Shown piece by piece: positions 1 to 5,475 of a stretch of 6,937 nucleotides of DNA. The notes beneath the pieces are model-generated. The model was not told the DNA's origin and ran no database searches. It saw only the letters and a program-made list of their open reading frames with translations. The DNA comes from Chloroflexota bacterium (GTDB taxonomy: Bacteria; Chloroflexota; Anaerolineae; Anaerolineales; UBA11579), in assembly GCA_003486225.1 (NCBI GenBank), contig DNGN01000245.1, positions 1 through 6,937 on the forward strand. Direction: 5' to 3'. Positions within the stretch are counted from its first letter, which is position 1; every line of letters begins with the position of its first letter. The translations under genes and the position numbers were made by a program.

Positions 1-1228
1 GGGCGACCAACCCGCCTTTAGGAGCGCTTTCGAGCACGGTGTTCAGGTCTGCCATTTCGGCAGGCAGATCCCGGAAGTCTGTTTGGTCAAAGAATTGCTT
101 GCTGGTGATACTTCCATAGGCTGCCCAGCCCAGGGCGAGGATGACCAGGACGACAGTCGCAACACGGCGCAAATGGTGTTTTTCCGCAGTTCTTTCGAAA
201 GCCAGCACCGCGGGTGCCAAGCTGACGGCGGCCAGCGGAACCATGGAGAGGTGGTAATAATCGTGGGTCATGATATGGTAAGCGAAGAGCATGCCATAGA
301 CGAAGTAACCCGCCCACCAGGCCAAGAGGAGGTGCCGGACAGCTTTCTCTTTGGCCAGCGCAACCCCGCCCACGGCAACCAGAAAAGCGGGCAGGGAAAA
401 TTCGAGCAGGATGCGTTTGCCCCAGCTTTTATAGAGCAGCAGGTCTGCCCACAGTTCGGGGAAGAAGCGGCCGTTGAACTGGGTGGCAAGCCCACCGTCG
501 ATGAACAGGCCCCAGTAGTAGTAGGCAGCCGAGGGCAGGGCGGCCAGGGCCAGGATCAGCCAAAGCTGGCGATCCCTCAGAGATTTTTTAAAGGATTGGG
601 TCGAAAGGATGTAGGCGGCAAATGGGAAGATCAGGATGATGCCGGCGACGGATTTGACCAGGATCGCAAACCCGGTTACCACCCCGGCAAGGAGTGCGCG
701 GGAGACAGTGCGTTTTTTCTGCCAGGAGTAGAGCGACCAGACGGCGGCGGCACTGGCAGCGACCATCATCACATCGGGCAGCAGCGTGCGGGAGAAGCGC
801 ACCCCGAAAGGCAGGAAAAGATAATAGACCAGGGCCAGCAAGCCGCCGGAAGTTGAGCTGATGGCCTGCGCCAAGCGGAATACCGCCCACCCGCCCGCCA
901 GCCAGAAGGAGATCGAGACCAGGCGGCCAAGCCACGGGGCTTCAGCGCCATGGAGGCGGTAAAGCAGGGAGGTGAGGTATTCAAGAATGGACGGTTCGAT
1001 CACCCCGACGAGGTCTAATTGTTCAGCCGCGAAATCCGCTTGCTCCTGCGGCAGGTCTGGATTGGTAGGGAAATAAAAAGCCCGGGCGATCAGGGCGGCG
1101 CGCAGCTGGCGGGTAGGGTGCAGTTCCAGCGGCTCATCGGAAAGATCGTACAGGCGCAGCAAGGCAGCAGCTACGAAAATGGCAGCCAGGGTAATTTTTG
1201 TCAGGATGCTCTTGGAATTGGAACTCAT
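1..1228 (-). CDS. GT39/PMT-type membrane glycosyltransferase, 3' end outside window
   Basis: The minus strand is open from an ATG at 1228 to the window edge, giving 409 codons without a stop, so the C-terminus is missing. The N-terminus is a membrane anchor (about residues 10-27). It is followed by an acidic first-loop motif ending in HPTRQ (residues 31-41), which resembles the conserved acidic/HP motif of the dolichyl-phosphate-mannose protein mannosyltransferase (PMT, GT39) and ArnT group. Further family-like marks are LLPD at 149-152 and HDYYHLSMVP at 322-331, with many hydrophobic segments between (about 105-123, 128-142, 153-168, 178-209, 222-240, 277-292, 302-317, 325-343, 355-372). Such enzymes transfer a sugar from a polyprenyl-phosphate donor to protein, lipid or glycan on the outer face of the membrane; donor and acceptor here are unknown. 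The gene is read divergently from nfuA. Family call is firm, exact substrate is not. Confidence 0.85.
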   Translation of the reverse strand, partial: MSSNSKSILTKITLAAIFVAAALLRLYDLSDEPLELHPTRQLRAALIARAFYFPTNPDLPQEQADFAAEQLDLVGVIEPSILEYLTSLLYRLHGAEAPWLGRLVSISFWLAGGWAVFRLAQAISSTSGGLLALVYYLFLPFGVRFSRTLLPDVMMVAASAAAVWSLYSWQKKRTVSRALLAGVVTGFAILVKSVAGIILIFPFAAYILSTQSFKKSLRDRQLWLILALAALPSAAYYYWGLFIDGGLATQFNGRFFPELWADLLLYKSWGKRILLEFSLPAFLVAVGGVALAKEKAVRHLLLAWWAGYFVYGMLFAYHIMTHDYYHLSMVPLAAVSLAPAVLAFERTAEKHHLRRVATVVLVILALGWAAYGSITSKQFFDQTDFRDLPAEMADLNTVLESAPKGGLVA

Positions 1229-1235
1229 CAGGGAG

Positions 1236-1244
1236 ATTATAGCA
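1236..1244 (-). promoter_or_regulatory. Extended -10 promoter of the glycosyltransferase, possibly leaderless
   Basis: Read on the minus strand, the sequence is TGC followed by a perfect TATAAT, an extended -10 element. Only 7 bases separate the hexamer from the ATG at 1228, so the expected start point falls on or next to the start codon. No Shine-Dalgarno sequence is visible in those bases (CTCCCTG), which fits a leaderless mRNA. No good -35 hexamer is present at 16-18 bp, as is common with extended -10 promoters. Confidence 0.5.
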
Positions 1245-1360
1245 TTGAGGCGGAAGGGCGAGTAGGGGAGGCTGACCGCTTCTGGTATTTTGCACAGGCT
1301 GGTTTGATGCAGGGCAGCAAAGGTGAATAAAAAATTAACTTTGCTCTTACGAACTAGCGG

Positions 1361-1366
1361 TATAAT
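1361..1366 (+). promoter_or_regulatory. -10 box of the nfuA promoter
   Basis: A perfect TATAAT lies 39 bp before the nfuA ATG, giving a predicted start near 1373 and a leader of about 33 nt. The -35 is unclear: TTAACT (1335-1340) has a 20-bp spacer and TTTGCT (1340-1345) a 15-bp spacer, both suboptimal. The position between divergent genes supports a promoter here. Confidence 0.5.
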
Positions 1367-1405
1367 GGGGTGCGTAAATTAATGATATGAAATGGTGGTG
1401 CATTG

Positions 1406-2059
1406 ATGACTGAATCACAAAACGAAACGATTATGGAACTTTCGCAGCCGGCGATCGATAAGATCGCGGAATTGATGGCGAGCCGTGCCAAAGGGCCGCA
1501 GGCGGTCCGGGTGATCGTTCATTTGGGCGGGCCGGGCGGCGGTCAGAGCGAATTTAAATTTGTCGGGCTGGATGAGAGGACTGATGAGGATACAGTCCTG
1601 GATATGGGCCCATTCGAGATGTACCTCGACCCGCAGGCTGCCACCTCGCTGAAGGGTGCCAAAGTCGATTTTGATGAAAAAAAATATTCAACTGGCTTCC
1701 ACATTGAATATGAAAACCCGCTGGAAAGCTACCTTAAAACGCGCCGCAAGGAATGGGGTGATGACCCGATCGCCAACCGGGTGCAGCAGGTGGTGGATGA
1801 CCAGATCAACCCTGGAGTCGCCGGACATGGCGGCTGGGTGGTGCTGTTGGATGTGAAAGATGAAACAGCCTTTATCGAAATGGGAGGCGGCTGCCGCGGC
1901 TGCGCTATCTCTCAGATGACGCTGAAAGACGGCATCGAGCGGCTTATCATGCAGGAGGTCCCCGAGATCGTTCGGGTGCTGGATACCACCGACCACTCGG
2001 AAGGGGAGAACCCCTATTACACCGAAGACCCGACTGGGACAGGGCAATCACCCTTCTAA
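1406..2059 (+). CDS. nfuA: NfuA-type Fe-S cluster carrier (A-type-like plus NifU domain)
   Basis: This 217-residue protein has the two-part NfuA layout. Residues 11-105 resemble the A-type (IscA/HesB) scaffold fold with the GGPGGG loop (41-46), but carry none of the cysteines of true A-type carriers, as in E. coli NfuA (191 aa). Residues 120-195 are a NifU C-terminal domain with the cluster-binding CxxC, C163 and C166 in GGCRGCAIS. These are the only cysteines in the protein, so a 4Fe-4S cluster would be bridged between two subunits. NfuA proteins accept clusters from the assembly machinery and deliver them to apo-enzymes in the cytoplasm. The tail after the domain (TTDHSEGENPYY, 194-205) recalls that of other NifU-like proteins. 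A TTG at 1403 directly precedes the ATG at 1406; I prefer the ATG, with a weak GGTGG at 1394-1398 upstream. It is the first gene of a likely three-gene unit. Confidence 0.92.
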   Translation: MTESQNETIMELSQPAIDKIAELMASRAKGPQAVRVIVHLGGPGGGQSEFKFVGLDERTDEDTVLDMGPFEMYLDPQAATSLKGAKVDFDEKKYSTGFHIEYENPLESYLKTRRKEWGDDPIANRVQQVVDDQINPGVAGHGGWVVLLDVKDETAFIEMGGGCRGCAISQMTLKDGIERLIMQEVPEIVRVLDTTDHSEGENPYYTEDPTGTGQSPF

Positions 2060-2083
2060 TCTGAAAGCGGTTAAGGAGAAGCC

Positions 2084-2497
2084 ATGAGCGACGGCTGGAA
2101 AACTTGTTTTGGGTTTGGTTTTCTGATCCTAGGTCTGACCCTGGCTGTGATCAGCCTCCTGGCAGGGGGGATCGGGGAAGTGGTGACCTTTTTCGGGGGT
2201 GATTCTCTGGGCATAGACTTGCGGCTGGGGCTGTATATCGCAATCGGGGTGTTTGTGGTGCTTTTCGTAGCCGCGATTGCTTTCTTTATCAGCATCCGCA
2301 ACTGGTCCTGGCTGCCAGCGATTGCAGGCGGGGTGTATGCGGTGGTGCCGGACCTGATCCTGGGGCCGGAAGATGATGTGGTGGCTATGTTCCTGGGCGT
2401 GGCTGCCTCCGGGCTGTTGGCTTATGTTCAGTCCCGGCGCGGACAGAAAACCGTACAAAGCCGCCCTGAAGACCCGTCAAAATTACTGAAAAAATAG
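2084..2497 (+). CDS. Small membrane protein of unknown function, four predicted spans
   Basis: I do not recognise a characterised family in this 137-residue protein. It has four hydrophobic segments (about 8-30, 48-70, 75-93 and 98-116), a short polar N-terminus and a basic C-terminal tail (QSRRGQK, then lysines at the end). By the positive-inside rule the tail is probably cytoplasmic. An acidic/proline stretch (VPDLILGPEDD, 88-98) lies between spans 3 and 4. The start is well supported: AAGGAG at 2073-2078 lies 5 bases before the ATG. Only 24 bases separate it from the nfuA stop, so it is probably co-transcribed with nfuA. No metal-binding or catalytic motif is evident. Confidence 0.8.
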   Translation: MSDGWKTCFGFGFLILGLTLAVISLLAGGIGEVVTFFGGDSLGIDLRLGLYIAIGVFVVLFVAAIAFFISIRNWSWLPAIAGGVYAVVPDLILGPEDDVVAMFLGVAASGLLAYVQSRRGQKTVQSRPEDPSKLLKK

Positions 2498-2507
2498 AGG
2501 ATACACC

Positions 2508-2756
2508 ATGGATTACCGGTATTATCGTGGGGATGGACCCAAACTGCCTTCCAAATGGACCAAACATATTCATAAACTGCGCTATCTCGGCACGGCAATG
2601 CTGCTTACCGGGGTGCTGCTGCCCTGGCTGATGGTGGTCCGGGTGCTCCGCTCTACCTTTTTTCTGAATTTCCTGGCGTATGGTTTGATCGCTGCGGGGA
2701 TCATGGCATACATTATTGGGTTTGTTTTCAACTCTTATGTTGATCGGGCAGACTAG
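2508..2756 (+). CDS. Small membrane protein of unknown function, two predicted spans
   Basis: This 82-residue protein has a tyrosine-rich polar head (MDYRYYRGDG), a basic stretch (residues 12-25), and two hydrophobic segments (about 27-45 and 52-74) joined by a short loop with two arginines. The basic loop and head place at least part of the chain on the cytoplasmic side. The start is fixed by GAGG at 2497-2500, which overlaps the stop codon of the preceding gene and lies 7 bases before the ATG. The 10-base gap suggests translational coupling with the four-span protein upstream. No known domain is recognised, and a role tied to its operon partner is only inference. Confidence 0.78.
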   Translation: MDYRYYRGDGPKLPSKWTKHIHKLRYLGTAMLLTGVLLPWLMVVRVLRSTFFLNFLAYGLIAAGIMAYIIGFVFNSYVDRAD

Positions 2757-2879
2757 GACAAGGTTTCCGTTCGGCTTTCTGTAAATGCTCACACCTGCTG
2801 GGGGCGATGGTGCACTCAGACCTGCTTTTTATCCGCACAATTTGTTTTTTCCGAGACTATCTCAGCACACGCCTGGCAT

Positions 2880-3182
2880 TCACCTGATTTCTCCTTTGAA
2901 CACCAGTGCTCCCAAACCTTCCAGGTTTGCGATTGCGAAATATAGATCATCCATGCGTTCTCCCATCAGGGCTTCGATCTGAGACTTACTTTGATTGTCC
3001 GGGAGTTGGGTGATGATGCGTACCGCGGTCATGAAATCTCTGGATTGAATGGTGTTTAACAGTTCCAAAGCAGATTGCCTTTCCCTGGATTTCCTGAATT
3101 GACGCAGTTCGATACCGGCAAAAATCAGGCTGCTCACAACGGCAACAATAGACAGAATATCAACAACAATTGACAGATCCAT
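2880..3182 (-). CDS. Small membrane-anchored protein, possibly C-terminally truncated
   Basis: The 100-residue product begins with one hydrophobic segment (about residues 5-25) followed by a basic juxtamembrane stretch (RQFRKSRERQ, 27-36) and a helical soluble part. From memory, the pattern (single span, basic stretch, then LLNTIQSRDFMTAVRIITQLPD, and LEGLGALVFKGEI near the end) resembles small anchored proteins of roughly 150-160 residues often called hypothetical or DUF4760-like; the family name is tentative. Those relatives continue for some 50 residues past this point, whereas here a TGA follows directly, so the gene may be shortened. The start is strong: AGGAGG (plus-strand positions 3187-3192) lies 4 bases before the ATG. 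It is a lone gene, convergent with the nfuA unit and downstream of the rpoD terminator. Function is unknown. Confidence 0.7.
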   Translation of the reverse strand: MDLSIVVDILSIVAVVSSLIFAGIELRQFRKSRERQSALELLNTIQSRDFMTAVRIITQLPDNQSKSQIEALMGERMDDLYFAIANLEGLGALVFKGEIR

Positions 3183-3280
3183 GCTCCCTCCTCAGGCAGG
3201 TGAAGTTAAACCATTGGCTGGTCGGGAAGTGAATAATCGGGTTGATCACCAAATCTTTTTAGCGAGGTCTACGTATTCCT

Positions 3281-3310
3281 ATTAAACAGGGAACAGGATC
3301 AGGCTCCCAA
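3281..3310 (-). promoter_or_regulatory. Weak candidate promoter for the small anchored protein
   Basis: On the minus strand TTGGGA (plus positions 3305-3310) and TTTAAT (3281-3286) are separated by 18 bp. They match the sigma-A consensus at 4 of 6 and 5 of 6 positions. The leader would be about 90 nt. The match is modest and no other candidate is better. Confidence 0.3.
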
Positions 3311-3336
3311 CCCGAGGCAGGGGGGCTGGGTTTGGG
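3306..3336. repeat. Imperfect GC-rich inverted repeat
   Basis: CCCAACCC (3306-3313) is complementary to GGGTTTGGG (3328-3336) apart from one extra T, with a 14-base purine-rich loop. It lies just beyond the rpoD terminator hairpin and overlaps the weak candidate -35 of the small anchored gene. No T-run follows, so it is not a standard terminator by itself. Confidence 0.3.
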
Positions 3337-3348
3337 ATGCTGAAAAAT

Positions 3349-3380
3349 GAGAAAAACCTGGCGATCACCAGGTTTTTCTC
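3349..3380 (-). terminator. Rho-independent terminator of the yceD-rpoD operon
   Basis: A perfect 13-bp stem (GAGAAAAACCTGG, 3349-3361, with CCAGGTTTTTCTC, 3368-3380) encloses a 6-base loop. On the minus strand the stem ends in a T-rich arm and is followed by CATTTTTC, a good termination tract. It starts 34 bp past the rpoD stop codon. The AT half of the stem means it could also act on plus-strand transcripts, although no plus-strand gene ends just before it. Confidence 0.85.
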
Positions 3381-3414
3381 GTATCGAAATTCCTTGTCCT
3401 AATGGGAATTGTGT

Positions 3415-4632
3415 TTAAAGGTATTCACGCAGCTGGCGGGCCCGCATGGGATGACGCAAGCGGCGTAAGGCCTTGCCTTCAATCTGGCGGATGCGCTCAC
3501 GCGTCAGGCCAAATTTTTCTCCGACCTCTTCCAGGGTGTAGCTTTTGCCGTTTTCAAGCCCAAAGCGCAGGCGCAGGATGCGTGCTTCACGGGGTGAGAG
3601 GGTTTCGAGGATCTGTTCCAGCTTCTCGCTGAGCAGCTTTTGGGAAGTGGCCTGGCTGGGGGTGGGGGTGTTCTCGTCCTCCACAAACATGCCAAGTTCA
3701 GCGTCCTCATCGTCCCCGACGGGGCTTTCCAGGGAAAGCGGCAGCCAGGAAACCTGCAGCATCCATTGGACCTTATCGATCGGCTGGTCGAGGCTGGCGG
3801 CCAATTCTTCCACCTTGGGCGGGTGCCCCAGATCCTGTTCCAGGCGGCGGGCTGCTTTGTACATCTGGCGGATGCGGTCGATCATGTGGACGGGGACACG
3901 GATGGTGCGGCCCTGGTCTGCGATCGAGCGGGTAATGGTCTGGCGGATCCACCAGGTGGCGTAGGTGGAAAAACGGAAGCCGCGGCGGTAGTCATATTTC
4001 TTGACGGCTTTCATCAATCCCAGGTTGCCTTCCTGGATCAGGTCCAGGAAAGGAACCCCGCGGCCGAGGTACTTTTTGGCAATGCTGACCACCAGCCGGG
4101 TATTGGCTTTGATGAGATGGTCGCGTGCCTCGCGGCCCTCACGGATATATTCCTTGAGGCGGATTTTTTCTTCTTTGGGGGTATGTCCGTTGAGCTTGGC
4201 TAATCTGCGTTCAGCTTTGATGCCGCGCTCGATGCGCTTGGCCAGGGACACTTCCTGTTCTGTATCCAGCAGCGGGACGCTGGACATTTCTTTCAGGTAC
4301 AACCCAACCGTGTCAATAATATCCCCGCGGATCATCTCTGCGTTGGTCAGCTTGGAGAGATGCTTTTTGCTGTGGCCGTTTTTCTTGGCCTTGCGCGGGG
4401 GGATTACTAAGCTGAGGTCTTCGCTGGGTTCATCCTCACTTTCGGAATTGGACATTTGATCATCGGAGTCGTCTTCTTCCTCGGTGATGATTTCTTCCAT
4501 GTAGTGGAAGCGCAGACGTTCCATGTCCTGGTCGTCTTTGGTGAAATGCTCGATGGGACGGTTGAGCTTCTCGTCGTCAAAGATCAGGGTGATTGTGTCT
4601 GCATCGGGTAGATTGTTTGCCGGGTAAGCCAT
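3415..4632 (-). CDS. rpoD: Primary RNA polymerase sigma factor (sigma-70/SigA)
   Basis: This 405-residue protein has all core parts of a group 1 sigma factor, which directs RNA polymerase to housekeeping promoters. Region 1.2 is at about 104-137 ([16 protein letters not shown]). Regions 2.1-2.4 span about 171-253 and include [14 protein letters not shown], the [17 protein letters not shown] promoter-melting and -10 recognition helix, and RVPVHM. Region 3 covers 256-298, the 3.2 finger area 299-320 ([18 protein letters not shown]), and region 4 covers 336-402 with the -35-binding helix-turn-helix ([19 protein letters not shown]). The first 100 residues are different: no recognisable region 1.1, but an acidic stretch (45-72, rich in E, D and S) followed by a basic one (80-94). 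There is only a short non-conserved insert between 1.2 and 2.1, as in SigA of many non-proteobacteria. GGAGGAGGAGG upstream supports the ATG. It lies 36 bp behind the yceD gene, probably in one transcript. Confidence 0.97.
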   Translation of the reverse strand: MAYPANNLPDADTITLIFDDEKLNRPIEHFTKDDQDMERLRFHYMEEIITEEEDDSDDQMSNSESEDEPSEDLSLVIPPRKAKKNGHSKKHLSKLTNAEMIRGDIIDTVGLYLKEMSSVPLLDTEQEVSLAKRIERGIKAERRLAKLNGHTPKEEKIRLKEYIREGREARDHLIKANTRLVVSIAKKYLGRGVPFLDLIQEGNLGLMKAVKKYDYRRGFRFSTYATWWIRQTITRSIADQGRTIRVPVHMIDRIRQMYKAARRLEQDLGHPPKVEELAASLDQPIDKVQWMLQVSWLPLSLESPVGDDEDAELGMFVEDENTPTPSQATSQKLLSEKLEQILETLSPREARILRLRFGLENGKSYTLEEVGEKFGLTRERIRQIEGKALRRLRHPMRARQLREYL

Positions 4633-4668
4633 AAGCCTCCTCCTCCAGAAGGTTGCTAGTTAATCGGT

Positions 4669-5184
4669 TTACTCGTCATCTAGCAGGTCTTTCAGTTTTG
4701 CCATGCGTGGGTCGATGGCATCTGTTTTACAATCGCACTGTCCATGGTTGAGGTTCTCTCCACAAATTGGACATAGACCTGCACAATCGGGTTTACAAAG
4801 TGGCGCCGTTGGTGTATCTAACAGCAGATACTCCCGAGCTAAGTCGGTGATGTCGATGTAGCCATCTTCAGGTACAATCAGACCGGACTCAGTCTCGGTA
4901 CGATGATCAAAGGCGTACAGTTCGGTAAAAATCGACTCGATCTGCGTCAGCGTGGCATCCAGACACCGTGTGCATTCGGTGGCAATGATGGCGCTGAGTT
5001 GAGCTTCCAGCAGGATCCCTTTTTGGGTGCGGCTGAAAGTCAGGTCGCCTTTGAACTCTTTGGCAGTCAGGTCATCCCCTAACTCGTAGAAGGGGAATTC
5101 AAAAGAGAGATCTTTGACATAGCCGGGTGACTCGTGGATTATATACCCGACATTGAATCTGAGCGGATTATGTGGTTTGCTCAT
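4669..5184 (-). CDS. yceD: YceD/DUF177 family protein with cysteine-rich C-terminus
   Basis: The 171-residue protein matches the YceD (DUF177) layout. It has an N-terminal beta-rich part, the signature CTRCL at 71-75 after a long polar/hydrophobic strand region, an acidic middle, and a C-terminal module with C130, C134, C138, C141, C150 and C152 (PLCKPDCAGLCPICGENLN) ending in DPRMAKLKDLL. The cysteine spacing suggests a bound zinc, which is inferred. In many bacteria the gene precedes rpmF (ribosomal protein L32) and the family has been linked to large-subunit rRNA. Here it is followed instead by the primary sigma factor, with no rpmF between. The start at 5184 has only a weak AGAGAG seven bases upstream, but the MSKPHNPLRFNV beginning is typical. 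A strong promoter lies about 110 bp upstream. Confidence 0.88.
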   Translation of the reverse strand: MSKPHNPLRFNVGYIIHESPGYVKDLSFEFPFYELGDDLTAKEFKGDLTFSRTQKGILLEAQLSAIIATECTRCLDATLTQIESIFTELYAFDHRTETESGLIVPEDGYIDITDLAREYLLLDTPTAPLCKPDCAGLCPICGENLNHGQCDCKTDAIDPRMAKLKDLLDDE

Positions 5185-5270
5185 CGAAGCACTCTCTAAA
5201 GAATTGGCCTTGAATGCACTTGGTTATGAAAGGACAAAAATGATTGACATCTGCTGTGGTGAAGCCCATT

Positions 5271-5322
5271 TTTGCAAAACTTTTTATTAAAGTTTGAAAT
5301 ATTATAACAAAATTTGCAAAAC
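5271..5322. promoter_or_regulatory. Paired TTTGCAAAAC elements, candidate operator
   Basis: Two identical 10-bp copies of TTTGCAAAAC (5271-5280 and 5313-5322) contain the palindrome TTTGCAAA; the first copy extends to TTTTGCAAAA (5270-5279). They are offset by 42 bp, four turns of B-DNA, so both face the same side of the helix. One sits in the promoter spacer, the other about 15-25 bp after the predicted start. A further dyad, AAACTTT and AAAGTTT with a 5-base loop (5277-5295), falls at the start site and could form a hairpin at the mRNA 5' end. The arrangement suits a repressor that binds cooperatively; the protein is not known. Confidence 0.45.
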
Positions 5323-5329
5323 AGGTCAA
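5301..5329 (-). promoter_or_regulatory. Strong sigma-A promoter of yceD-rpoD
   Basis: On the minus strand TTGACC (plus positions 5324-5329) and a perfect TATAAT (5301-5306) are separated by exactly 17 bp. This matches the consensus at 11 of 12 positions and is the best promoter in the window. The predicted start is near 5294, which leaves a leader of about 110 nt before yceD. Transcription of rpoD from this site by its own product would be autoregulatory. Confidence 0.82.
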
Positions 5330-5414
5330 TCATTCTCAGGACAATCTTTACATAATATAACGTAGTCAATTAGTCCTGTTTTTTTACACCATTTAATGTT
5401 GCAATAATCGTGCC

Positions 5415-5426
5415 AACTTGCAAGTT
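5415..5426. repeat. 12-bp perfect palindrome upstream of rdgB
   Basis: AACTTGCAAGTT is a perfect palindrome sharing the TTGCAA core with the paired elements near the rpoD-operon promoter. A related half, GTGCAAATT, follows at 5430-5438. It lies 50 bp before the rdgB ATG, where no clear promoter hexamers are seen. It may be a regulator site for rdgB. Confidence 0.3.
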
Positions 5427-5475
5427 TAAGTGCAAATTCGTTAGGAATTTCAAGATTTTATGAACGAGGTTGAAA

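Larger units (their letters stand above)
5239..5334. repeat. 10-bp inverted repeat enclosing the rpoD-operon promoter
   Basis: AATGATTGAC (5239-5248) is the exact reverse complement of GTCAATCATT (5325-5334). The right arm contains five bases of the -35 hexamer of the minus-strand promoter. The 76 bp between the arms hold the rest of the promoter, the start site and both TTTGCAAAAC elements. It could be a paired protein-binding site or a coincidence in AT-rich DNA. Confidence 0.4.

Noticed and set aside
83..856. Long plus-strand open frame of 257 codons
   Set aside because: It is antisense to the glycosyltransferase. Its product is low-complexity and rich in G, Q and D with no family motifs, while the minus-strand frame has clear GT39/PMT motifs.
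2829..2837. DnaA-box-like TTATCCGCA
   Set aside because: One mismatch to TTATCCACA and a single isolated copy. No cluster or origin-associated gene is present.
2757..2879. Terminator for the nfuA unit between the convergent genes
   Set aside because: T-runs occur at 2826-2830 and 2845-2850, but no stem longer than 4 bp precedes either of them. The direct repeat CCTGCT at about 2795 and 2821 is not inverted.
3640..4203. Plus-strand open frame of 187 codons within the sigma factor gene
   Set aside because: It is the antisense shadow of the strongly conserved sigma regions 2 to 4. It has no ribosome binding site and no recognisable domain.
5244..5272. Plus-strand promoter from the perfect TTGACA at 5244-5249
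   Set aside because: At 17 bp the -10 would be CATTTT, a poor match, and the rdgB ATG is more than 200 bp away. The TTGACA is explained as one arm of the inverted repeat.
5347..5427. Promoter for rdgB
   Set aside because: TTTACA occurs at 5347 and 5383 and TTTAAT at 5392, but no -35/-10 pair has both reasonable hexamers and 16-18 bp spacing, so none is annotated.
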